This document shows positions 16,880-24,600 of a DNA stretch of 64,000 nucleotides, in pieces. Under the pieces are notes generated by a model that was not told the origin of the DNA, ran no database searches, and saw nothing but the letters and a program-made list of their open reading frames with translations. The stretch lies in the NCBI GenBank assembly GCA_040830705.1, contig JBFOME010000015.1, positions 62,001 through 126,000 on the forward strand. The letters run 5' to 3'. Source of the stretch: Ruegeria_C sp040830705 (GTDB taxonomy: Bacteria > Pseudomonadota > Alphaproteobacteria > Rhodobacterales > Rhodobacteraceae). A program made the translations under genes and the position numbers. How positions within the stretch are numbered: the stretch's first letter is position 1; each line of letters starts with the position of its first letter.

Positions 16880-17827
16880 ATGACGACCCAAAATCTCACC
16901 GCCGGCAAAAACGAAGTCACCTTCAATTCCTTTGGCGTGGATTTGGCGGGCGATCTCTACCTTCCCGAAGGCTTTGATGAAACAAAGACCTACAAAGCAA
17001 TCGTGGGCGCCAGCCCGTTCCCGCAGGTCAAAGATCAGATCCCGGCCACTTACGGCCCGGAAATGGCCTCACGAGGTTTCATCTATCTCGGCTTCGACTA
17101 CCTCGGCATGGGCTCGTCCCCTGCGCTGCCCGGGGAGCACAAGCAGTCGCGCTACATGTTCCGGCTGATCGAAAACACTTGGGACGCTGTTTCCTATCTG
17201 GGCACACTTCCGTTCGTTGACGAGATTTACGGTCTGGGCGTTTGCCAAGGCGGTTCAATCATCGCATCGGCTGCCGTGACTGATCATCGGATCAAGAAGA
17301 TCGCCATGGTGTCGGGCATGATGGCGGCGGATGCCTTCCAGTGGACCGACCGTGATGCCGCGAACCAGTTGATCGCGACCGCGAATGCATCGACGCAAAA
17401 GATGTATGAAACTGGTAAGCCGGACTACGTTGCGCCGTTCGGACTGAATGACGAAATGTCCCGAGAAGAGTTCGTTGATGCGGCCGCCTACCCTGTTATG
17501 GCTGGCGAGACCTATGATTACTACGGCCGTGATGGTGCAAAAGGTCCAGTTGCGGTTGCAACCTTTACAAACATGCATATCGGCGATCAGCCCATGCAGT
17601 CGCTGATTTCCATAGGTGAAGCCTATGCAGACAAGATTGCGCAGCCCTCGCTGACCATCTACGGCACAAATGCCTCCACGGCGCCCTGCTCAACGCAGTT
17701 TGTCGAGAAGCTGACCAATGAGCACGAGGAACTGGCGTTTGATGAATTCTCCCATGTGGACTTCTACTACAAGCCCGAGGCAGTGAAGGCGTCGACCGAT
17801 GCAGTTGCTGAGTTCTTTGGCAGATAA
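16880..17827 (+). CDS. Dienelactone-hydrolase-like alpha/beta hydrolase with Cys nucleophile
   Basis: 315 residues, no signal peptide. Alpha/beta hydrolase with a GVCQGG nucleophile elbow: Cys where most relatives have Ser, as in dienelactone hydrolase. The catalytic His is probably in EFSHVDFYY near the C-terminus. It shares FDYLGMGSS and SPFPQVKDQIPATYG features with the YcjY/UilS-type family. The substrate is unknown. The divergent TetR gene suggests induction by a small molecule. AAAGGACC precedes the ATG. Confidence 0.8.
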   Translation: MTTQNLTAGKNEVTFNSFGVDLAGDLYLPEGFDETKTYKAIVGASPFPQVKDQIPATYGPEMASRGFIYLGFDYLGMGSSPALPGEHKQSRYMFRLIENTWDAVSYLGTLPFVDEIYGLGVCQGGSIIASAAVTDHRIKKIAMVSGMMAADAFQWTDRDAANQLIATANASTQKMYETGKPDYVAPFGLNDEMSREEFVDAAAYPVMAGETYDYYGRDGAKGPVAVATFTNMHIGDQPMQSLISIGEAYADKIAQPSLTIYGTNASTAPCSTQFVEKLTNEHEELAFDEFSHVDFYYKPEAVKASTDAVAEFFGR

Positions 17828-17960
17828 ACTGATGTGGCAGAGACCAATCTTTGGCCTCTGCCTACTCTACCAAAAAGCGGACATTGGTGACCAATGCGGC
17901 ATTTGCAAAAGGGCTCACAGCGGAGGGGGCGCTTCTAGCCACCCGCTTTGAAGCCAAAAC

Positions 17961-19322
17961 TCACGCCAAAACGCCGACCCTGTTGATCGTCCGCACCCAG
18001 AACCGCGCCATCAGCAGCACTGCCGCGCAGGCGAGGCCGAGGACGAGCCCGCTCCAGACACCGACACCGCCCCAGCCCATCTGAAAGCCCAGCACGTAAG
18101 AAGCCGGGATGCCGACCAGCCAATAGCTGAGCGCGGCGATAACCATCGGGCCGGTGGTGTCCTGCACTCCGCGCAGCACGCCCAGCGCGATGACCTGCGC
18201 GCCATCCACGGTCTGAAACAGTGCCGCAACCGCCAGCAGCCCAGTGCCGATCAGCAGGATTTGCCCGCGATGGGGATCGTCAGATTCCATGAACAGCGAG
18301 ATCAACTGCTCGGGAAACACCAGGAACAGCGTCACCGCCACAGCAGAAATCGCAAGCGACATGATCGTGACAACCAAAGCACCACGCGCCAGATGGGCGC
18401 GGTCTTTGCGGCCATAGGCATTGCCCGCCCTGATTGTTGCCGCGTTGCTGAGCCCCAGATGAACCATGAACGTGGCCGAGGCCAGTTGCAGCGCGATGCC
18501 ATGTGCGGCCAGCGGTATCGCCCCCAGCCAGCCCATCATCACGGCGGAGGATGCAAACATCGTCACCTCGCTCAGCATGGTCAGGCCGATCGGCACACCC
18601 AGTCGGAACACACGCGCGAACATCTCCCAATCCGGGCGCCAGAAACGGCGGAAGAGCGCATGTTCGGGCAGAACCCGGACTGCGTAGATCACCACTGCCA
18701 CCAGTGCCACCATCTGGGTAACGACCGAGGCGATGGCCGCTCCTGTAACGCCCATCTGGGGCGCACCCCAATTGCCGAAGATCAGTGCGTAGTTGGTCAG
18801 GCCGTTGGTGACGGCAGCGGCAATTGTGATCCAGAACACGATCTGGGTGCGCTCCAGCGCCGCCAGATAGGACTTCATCACCATAACCAGCAGCGCAGGC
18901 AGCAGGCCCCAGCCGGCAACCCGCAGATAGGTCGATGCGGTCTCGGCCACGGCGGGCTCCTGCCCCATCAGCAAAAGGATCGGATAGGACCACCAGAGCA
19001 GCGGCATGGCCGCGACAAAAAACAGGATCGACAGCCAGAGTCCCATACGGGTGCAACGGCGGATACTGGTCTCATCGTCTTCTGCGGCGGCTGTGGCAAC
19101 CATCGGCATCACCGCCATGGCGAAACCCGCCCCCAGCAGGAAGAGCACGAAGAAATAGCTGCCACCAAGGGTGACCGCGGCCAGTGCCTCGACCCCATAC
19201 CAGCCCAACATGACCGTATCGGTCAGACCGATCGCAAACTGCGCCAGATGCCCGCCGATCAACGGCAGGCCAAGGATGGCGATCGCGCGGGCATGGCCGC
19301 CATATGTCATTGTGGGACTCAT
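17961..19322 (-). CDS. MATE-family multidrug/cation exporter (NorM-like)
   Basis: About 453 residues with 12 predicted membrane helices in two bundles. N-terminal motif LGLPLIGGHLAQFAIGLTDTVMLG is typical of MATE exporters, which expel cationic drugs using Na+ or H+. I start at the ATG of MSPTMTYGG; ATG 19310 or an upstream GTG at 19370 are alternatives and none has a good ribosome site. It is divergent from the DUF2461 gene. The 17828-17960 gap shows nothing. Confidence 0.92.
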   Translation of the reverse strand: MSPTMTYGGHARAIAILGLPLIGGHLAQFAIGLTDTVMLGWYGVEALAAVTLGGSYFFVLFLLGAGFAMAVMPMVATAAAEDDETSIRRCTRMGLWLSILFFVAAMPLLWWSYPILLLMGQEPAVAETASTYLRVAGWGLLPALLVMVMKSYLAALERTQIVFWITIAAAVTNGLTNYALIFGNWGAPQMGVTGAAIASVVTQMVALVAVVIYAVRVLPEHALFRRFWRPDWEMFARVFRLGVPIGLTMLSEVTMFASSAVMMGWLGAIPLAAHGIALQLASATFMVHLGLSNAATIRAGNAYGRKDRAHLARGALVVTIMSLAISAVAVTLFLVFPEQLISLFMESDDPHRGQILLIGTGLLAVAALFQTVDGAQVIALGVLRGVQDTTGPMVIAALSYWLVGIPASYVLGFQMGWGGVGVWSGLVLGLACAAVLLMARFWVRTINRVGVLA

Positions 19323-19418
19323 TCGACAGCCATATGGCGGGCCTTTGTGACTTGCAAGAGACTGGTTCACGCCCGCACACTCGGATCTGCAAATAACCGC
19401 AACAACTCGAGGCCCGAG

Positions 19419-20060
19419 ATGTCAGACCCTTTCGCGCAACTTGTTCCGGATGCAGGCCGCTTTCTGTCGCAGCTGGCCGCAAACAACGATCGCGACTGGT
19501 TTCAGGAGCACAAACCCACCTATGAGGACAAGCTGAAAGCGCCCGCGATGGGCCTGCTGGACGTCATCGCCGCCCATCTTGGTCCGGGCACCGAGACCAA
19601 GCTGTTCCGACCCCATCGCGACATACGGTTCTCGAAGGACAAGACTCCCTATCACACCCATCTGCACATGCTGTGGAGCCTGCCTTCGGACAGCAAACCG
19701 CGCCCGGCTCTCTTCTTCGGGATCGGGCTGAACTATGTCAGTGTTGGGGCCGGGATCATGGGGTTCGACAAGACGGCGCTGCCGGTTTGGCGCGCCGCCA
19801 TCGACGGGGATCGTGGGGCAGCGCTACAGGCCGAGATCGATAAACTTACTGCAGGCGGGCTACGTGTCGGGGAGCCGGAACTCAAACGGGTGCCCGCACC
19901 TTATGACAAGGACCACCCGCAAGGCGCGCTGCTGCGTCGCAAAGCGCTGACCGTCTGGCATGATCTGGACGAGGCCGAGCAATCCGCCCCTGTTGCGGCC
20001 ATACAGGCCACCCACCAACGGCTGGCGCCGTTGCTGGGTCAATTGCAAGCGATCTTCTGA
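19419..20060 (+). CDS. DUF2461 (TIGR02453) family protein
   Basis: 213 residues. It shows the DUF2461 pattern FLSQLAANNDRDWFQEHKPTYE, FRPHRDIRFSKDKTPYHTH and the C-terminal helix. It is widespread but uncharacterised. The conserved acidic and basic residues suggest an enzyme or nucleic-acid binder, though nothing is proven. The ATG follows CGAGGCCCG. A very long open frame extends upstream, antisense to the MATE gene, and is not coding. Its 3' end meets the convergent ppk2 with 3 nt between. Confidence 0.88.
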   Translation: MSDPFAQLVPDAGRFLSQLAANNDRDWFQEHKPTYEDKLKAPAMGLLDVIAAHLGPGTETKLFRPHRDIRFSKDKTPYHTHLHMLWSLPSDSKPRPALFFGIGLNYVSVGAGIMGFDKTALPVWRAAIDGDRGAALQAEIDKLTAGGLRVGEPELKRVPAPYDKDHPQGALLRRKALTVWHDLDEAEQSAPVAAIQATHQRLAPLLGQLQAIF

Positions 20061-20063
20061 GCG

Positions 20064-21035
20064 TCAGACCGCCTTACGCGCCTCGGGGTGCAGGGCGGTT
20101 CCCAGAATGTGCTCGGACTGGTGGATGACATGGTTGGCATGCCCCACGATCAGCGGATCCAGGGCGTTGACCAGATCATGATCCTTGCCCGGATAGTCCA
20201 GAGTCGACAGGAAGTGGCGCATGCAATTCAGCCGGGCGCGCTTCTTGTCGTTCGACTTGATGATGGTCCAGGGCGCATCGGCGGTGTCAGTGTAGAAGAA
20301 CATCGCCTCTTTCGCTTCGGTGTAGTCGTCCCATTTGCCAAGACTGGCCTTGTCGATGGGTGAGAGTTTCCATTGTTTCAGCGGGTCGGTTTCGCGGCTT
20401 TTGAAACGGTTTTTCTGTTCAGGCCGGGTTACCGAGAACCAGTATTTGTAGAACCGGATGCCTGAGCGAACCAGCATCCGCTCCAGATCGGGGGCCTGAC
20501 GCATAAATTCCAGATATTCGTTGGGCCCACAGAACCCCATCACCCGCTCGACACCAGCGCGGTTATACCAGGAGCGGTCAAAGAAAACCATTTCGCCCGA
20601 GGTCGGCAGTTCGCGGACATACCGCTGGAAATACCACTGGCCGCGCTCTTCTTCGGTGGGTTTGTTCAAGGCGACAACGCGGGCGGCACGCGGGTTCAGA
20701 TGCTCCATGAACCGCTTGATCGTACCGCCCTTGCCCGCCGCATCGCGGCCTTCGAAGATCAGCGCGAATTTCTGACCGGTCTCTTGCGCCCAATGCTGCA
20801 CCTTCAGCAACTCGGCCTGCAACTTGGCCTTCTCGGCCTCATACTGCCGCCGGGGCAACTTTTTGCTATAGGGGTACTTGCCGCTTTCAAACGCCGCGCG
20901 CACCTCATCGGGGGTTGGCGCATCCGACGCATTCTCGGGCTTTTTGATCGTGTCACCTTTGGTGATCGCCGCGATACCGGCAGCGGCCCCGTTCTTCATA
21001 GGCTTCGGTGTTTCAGTCCGGGTTGCTTGAGCCAC
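20064..21035 (-). CDS. ppk2: Polyphosphate kinase 2
   Basis: 323 residues. PPK2 transfers phosphate between polyphosphate and nucleotides (GDP/ADP or NMP, depending on class). Walker A is GRDAAGKGGTI, Walker B FFDRSWYNRAG, and a lid/Arg region RPEQKNRFKSRETDPLKQWK. An N-terminal extension of about 65 residues, rich in Lys/Ala/Pro, precedes the kinase core. The class (I, two-step) is a guess from length. Start at the ATG after AGGAGGGATC. It is divergent from the hydrolase at 21217. Confidence 0.94.
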   Translation of the reverse strand: MAQATRTETPKPMKNGAAAGIAAITKGDTIKKPENASDAPTPDEVRAAFESGKYPYSKKLPRRQYEAEKAKLQAELLKVQHWAQETGQKFALIFEGRDAAGKGGTIKRFMEHLNPRAARVVALNKPTEEERGQWYFQRYVRELPTSGEMVFFDRSWYNRAGVERVMGFCGPNEYLEFMRQAPDLERMLVRSGIRFYKYWFSVTRPEQKNRFKSRETDPLKQWKLSPIDKASLGKWDDYTEAKEAMFFYTDTADAPWTIIKSNDKKRARLNCMRHFLSTLDYPGKDHDLVNALDPLIVGHANHVIHQSEHILGTALHPEARKAV

Positions 21036-21216
21036 TTAGATCCCTCCTGTCGCGTTATTGCGTTAGAGTACTGAGCCCTCAGCAGCGCTGCCTTGATCCG
21101 TGTCAAGAAAATGTCACATCACCGGCAGGACCTGCAAAACACCGCCGCAACCGCATCAGGCGGGTTTCCTTTCCGGCCCTTTGGCTGTTTGACTGGATGC
21201 AAAAGCGGAGCACGCA

Positions 21217-22086
21217 ATGGACAGTCAGACGGTTACCCTAAACGGGCAGGACTTCTTTCTGCGGCGCTGGGGCAATCCGGCCCTGCCCCCACTCCTGATG
21301 CTGCACGGTTTCCCCGAATATGGCGGTGCCTGGTCCGACCTGGCCGCGCATCTGAGCGACCGCTTTCACTGCATCGCCCCCGATCAGCGCGGCTATGGGC
21401 AAAGCTGGGCGCCCGGCGGCACCGAGAACTATGTGATCTCGGCGCTGGTCGCGGACATGGCAGCGCTGATCGAACAGATCGGCGGCCCGATTGCAGTGCT
21501 GGGCCATGACTGGGGTGCGTCGGTGGCCTATGGGCTGGCGATGTTCCGGTCTGATCTTGTGTCGCGGTTGATCATCGCGAATGGCGTGCATCCCGTCCCG
21601 TTCCAGCGCGCTTTGGCTGCGGGTGGCGCGCAATGCGCGGCGTCGCAATATATCGATCTGCTGCGCCGACCCGAGACAACGCGGGCGCTGTCCGAGAACA
21701 ATTTCGCCAAAATGGATCGGTTGTTTCAGCACAGCATGGATCAGGCCTGGATGACGGCAGAGAAGCTCGCGACATACCGCGCCGAATGGGCGCGACCGGG
21801 TCGGCTGGACGGGATGCTCAACTGGTATCGCGCCTCGCCTCTGAAACTCGCCCGCCCCGGCCAGCCTTTGGCCAATCCGCCCGCCCTGCCGCTCGATCGG
21901 CTGCTTGTGCGCTGCCCGCATCTGCTCATCTGGGGCGTCGACGATACTGCCCTTCTGCCCGAGGCCACCGAGGGGCTGGAAGAGTTTGCCGCCGATCTGA
22001 CCCGCGTCGATATTCCGGGCACTGATCACTGGCTGCACCATCAAAACCCGAAAGCCGTGGCAGATGCCATCCACGACTGGCTCTGA
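21217..22086 (+). CDS. Alpha/beta hydrolase, epoxide-hydrolase/dehalogenase-like
   Basis: 289 residues. The nucleophile elbow is GHDWGA, so Asp is the nucleophile, as in epoxide hydrolases and haloalkane dehalogenases. HGFPEYGGAW gives the oxyanion HGxP motif and DQRGYGQS the following strand. The acid is probably in WGVDDTALLP, and the catalytic His in GTDHWLHHQNP. A cap domain lies between about 130 and 215. The substrate is unknown. The next gene, a GST, is 15 bp downstream, suggesting a shared electrophile-detoxification role. Confidence 0.88.
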   Translation: MDSQTVTLNGQDFFLRRWGNPALPPLLMLHGFPEYGGAWSDLAAHLSDRFHCIAPDQRGYGQSWAPGGTENYVISALVADMAALIEQIGGPIAVLGHDWGASVAYGLAMFRSDLVSRLIIANGVHPVPFQRALAAGGAQCAASQYIDLLRRPETTRALSENNFAKMDRLFQHSMDQAWMTAEKLATYRAEWARPGRLDGMLNWYRASPLKLARPGQPLANPPALPLDRLLVRCPHLLIWGVDDTALLPEATEGLEEFAADLTRVDIPGTDHWLHHQNPKAVADAIHDWL

Positions 22087-22101
22087 CCCGAGGACCACGT
22101 C

Positions 22102-22713
22102 ATGATCAAGCTCCACCATCTGAACCAGTCCCGTTCCCAACGCATCCTTTGGCTGCTGGAGGAGTTGAACCTGGCCTGTGAGGTCATACGCTATCAGCGC
22201 GATCCTAAAACCCGGCTTGCGCCACCGGAACTGCGCGCGATCCATCCGCTCGGGAAGTCGCCGGTGGTCGAGATCGACGGGCAGATCGTCACGGAATCTG
22301 GCGCGATCGTCGAAATACTCTGCGCCCGGCATGGCTCGCATATGATCCCCGAACCGGGTACCGATGCGCATATCCGCCATCTGGAACTGATGCATTTCGC
22401 CGAAGGGTCGATGATGACGCCGCTCTTGCTGAACCTCTATGTGGGACTTTTGGGCGAGGCTGGCGCGCCGCTGCATCCGCGGATCGAGCAGGAATTGACC
22501 AGCCATTTCAGCTATCTGGAAGGCCTGCTGCGGCCTTCGGGCCACTTCGTGCTGGACGAGCTGTCAGCCGCCGACATCATGTTGAGCTTTCCCGCAGGGG
22601 CACTCGCACGGCTGGATCGCGAGCAGGAGTTTCCCAACGTCGCCTCGTTTTTCAAGGCCATGCGTGCACGTCCCGCTTATCAGCGCGCCCTCGTCGCGGG
22701 TGGCGAGGGCTAA
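22102..22713 (+). CDS. Glutathione S-transferase
   Basis: 203 residues. N-terminal thioredoxin fold with LNQSRSQRILWLLEELNL (catalytic Ser/Arg region), LGKSPVVEIDG (cis-Pro) and TESGAIVEIL (the Glu-Ser pair that holds glutathione). The C-terminal helical domain contains LSAADIMLSFP, the N-capping box. It is probably in one operon with the epoxide-hydrolase-like gene. It is convergent with the AhpD-like gene, 6 bp apart. Confidence 0.92.
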   Translation: MIKLHHLNQSRSQRILWLLEELNLACEVIRYQRDPKTRLAPPELRAIHPLGKSPVVEIDGQIVTESGAIVEILCARHGSHMIPEPGTDAHIRHLELMHFAEGSMMTPLLLNLYVGLLGEAGAPLHPRIEQELTSHFSYLEGLLRPSGHFVLDELSAADIMLSFPAGALARLDREQEFPNVASFFKAMRARPAYQRALVAGGEG

Positions 22714-22719
22714 AGGGCT

Positions 22720-23343
22720 CTAGCCATGCCCCCAATCATCGGGATCCTCGGAATTGCCTGGCGACAGGCCCAGATCGTCGCCTTCGGTCGAACAGCCCAG
22801 CCCCAGCACGGTCCGGTTGGCATAAGCGAAATAGGCGGTGACCTGGTTGATCTCCAAAATCTGGCCATCGTCAAACCCGGCCTCCCGCAACGCGGCGACA
22901 TCCGCCTCGACCATATCAGCGGGGCTAAGCGTGAGTTTGCGCGCATAAACCATCGCCGCGATCTGGGCAGGCTCAAGCGGGGCTTGATCGGGCGTGCGCG
23001 CCTCGATCGCGGCCCGGATGGCCTGACCCTTCGCGGCATCGCCCAGCAACCGCTGCAATCCCTGGAAGTGATGTTCAACGCAATAGTCGCAGCCATTGAG
23101 CGAACTGACCCAGACCCCCAGCACCTCTAGAAACCATTTCGGCACCGCGTTTCCAGAATGATGCAACACATTCTTGTAGAGGGTCATGTGCCCCTCCATC
23201 GAATGCGGGCGCAGGGAATGGGCCATCATGATCTTGTCCACGTTGTTTCCCGGCCCTGTCACCCGTTCATAGAGCCGCCGTAGCTTTCCGGTGGCTTCGT
23301 CAAAGGGGATGGTTCTGATCCAACTCACAACGTGTTTCTCCAT
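22720..23343 (-). CDS. AhpD/carboxymuconolactone-decarboxylase-like peroxidase-related protein
   Basis: 207 residues from ATG (MEKHVVSWIRT); the frame is open further up without a site. It matches the uncharacterised peroxidase-related CMD subfamily: SLNGCDYCVEHHFQGL carries the AhpD CxxC-xxx-H redox site, preceded by SLRPHSMEGHMTLYKNVLH. It probably reduces peroxides or other electrophiles with a thiol partner. Its 5' end faces the first NHLP precursor gene, 264 bp away. This may be coincidence; no RiPP role is shown. Confidence 0.85.
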   Translation of the reverse strand: MEKHVVSWIRTIPFDEATGKLRRLYERVTGPGNNVDKIMMAHSLRPHSMEGHMTLYKNVLHHSGNAVPKWFLEVLGVWVSSLNGCDYCVEHHFQGLQRLLGDAAKGQAIRAAIEARTPDQAPLEPAQIAAMVYARKLTLSPADMVEADVAALREAGFDDGQILEINQVTAYFAYANRTVLGLGCSTEGDDLGLSPGNSEDPDDWGHG

Positions 23344-23607
23344 CAAAAAGTGTCGGCGCAGCAAAGCCGAGATATCGCGCCCAACAGAACGCTTTTGAGA
23401 GTGAAACGCTACCGGATCGTTTCCCCTCTGCATGAAAAACCACTCGTGAGAAAACCTTAACGCCATCGCACATTCGCTCTTTAGTCATCAACCCCACCTC
23501 TTGGTCATGCCGGATCGCAGCGGATAACGCGGGCGATGCCCAGCTCTCCCCGCGACCGTTCGCGCGACGCAACCGGCCCAATAACCAGAAAAAGGGAGTC
23601 AGATGTT

Positions 23608-23952
23608 ATGTCGAATTTGGGAACCAATGTCGTAGTCGCGGGCAACCTGGATGAGTTTCTCTCCAAGGTCTGGACGGATCAGGAATATGCCGAAACCTTG
23701 ATGCGCGATCCAAGGGGGGCCATCGAGCAGGTTGGTGGTTTCATACCCAACGACATCGAAATCAAGGTGGTACGTGACACCGATCACATCACCCATGTGC
23801 ACATCTCCGCCGCTCCAACCGAGCGCGAGATCAGCGAGACCGATTTGCTGGGTGTCCAAGGAGGCACAACGCCGATTTGTTTTGCGGCAGCGGGCGGAGC
23901 GATGATTGGTCTGTTAACCGCGCAAATCTACGCGGAGACCACAAAAATCTAA
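23608..23952 (+). CDS. NHLP-type RiPP precursor peptide 1 (TTPxC core)
   Basis: 114 residues. Residues 1-86 form a nitrile-hydratase-like leader: FLSKVWTDQEYAETLMRDP, then IEIKVVRD and a Gly-Gly site (VQGG, 83-86). The 28-residue remainder starts TTPIC, is very hydrophobic and holds one Cys. NHLP leaders guide modifying enzymes and are cut after GG. No NHase domain or metal-site motif follows, so this is not the hydratase. GGGAG lies about 9 nt before the ATG. No modifying enzyme, protease or exporter gene is next to it. Two paralogues are in the window (24031 and 46091). Confidence 0.85.
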   Translation: MSNLGTNVVVAGNLDEFLSKVWTDQEYAETLMRDPRGAIEQVGGFIPNDIEIKVVRDTDHITHVHISAAPTEREISETDLLGVQGGTTPICFAAAGGAMIGLLTAQIYAETTKI

Positions 23953-24030
23953 CACGACTAGTGGCGCTTTGACGAATTTCGAATGAGCGCTGCTGTTTTA
24001 CGCGAGCAAGAAGTAGGTGAGGAGAGATTG

Positions 24031-24354
24031 ATGAAACAGGCAGCAACAATTGCGAATAGCGAGTTCATTCACAAAGTATGGAGCGATGAGGCATTCGCAC
24101 AGGAACTGCTGGCAGATCCCAAATTCGCGTTGGAGCCTCATGGCTTTGTCACCGATGACGAGGTGGAGATCAAAGTTGTTCGCGATTCAGAAAAACTTAG
24201 ACACATCTGCATTCCGGCAGCTCCGTCAGAGGGAGAGATCGGCGAAGAGGACCTCCTTAGAGCACAAGGAGGTACGACCCCCGTCTGCGCCTCGTTTGTC
24301 GCCAGCTTCATAGTCTCTGCGGTTGGCACGATCACGATCGTCGAAACGCTTTGA
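24031..24354 (+). CDS. NHLP-type RiPP precursor peptide 2 (TTPxC core)
   Basis: 107 residues. The leader (1-81) aligns with peptide 1: FIHKVWSDEAFAQELLADP, EVEIKVVRD, then IPAAPSEGEIGEEDLLRAQGG. The core (82-107) starts TTPVC and is 26 hydrophobic residues with one Cys and no Lys/Arg. The ATG has GAGGAG about 7 nt upstream; the frame is open 16 codons earlier, where there is no site. It lies 78 bp after peptide 1 in the same direction, so the pair is probably one transcript. A weak hairpin (24383-24407) follows. Confidence 0.85.
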   Translation: MKQAATIANSEFIHKVWSDEAFAQELLADPKFALEPHGFVTDDEVEIKVVRDSEKLRHICIPAAPSEGEIGEEDLLRAQGGTTPVCASFVASFIVSAVGTITIVETL

Positions 24355-24600
24355 AAATCGGTCTGCTGTTCGTCCCCGGGGTGCAAGGCCAAACTTCTGG
24401 TCCTTGCCCGTGTTGATGGAAGCTATCTTTGAGCCAAGGTCGGTGCTGTTTTTGCCCGTCTGACGGTTTCGACCTGGCGTCGGATGAAACCTTCCAGAGC
24501 AGGAAGCAAGCGCCGCTTATCCACAACACCTCGCGTCCCCCTTCCCCCGGACCACATCACCTGCCATAATATGGAAAACTCAAGAACAAGAGCAGGTGAC

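Noticed and set aside
18261..19418. Very long upstream extension of the DUF2461 frame
   Set aside because: It is antisense to the MATE gene and full of His/Gln/Arg; the protein family begins at MSDPF.
23608..24354. NHLP peptides as truncated nitrile hydratase alpha subunits
   Set aside because: After the leader there is a GG site and a short hydrophobic tail, with no Cys-rich metal-binding motif of the hydratase; three paralogues share this form.
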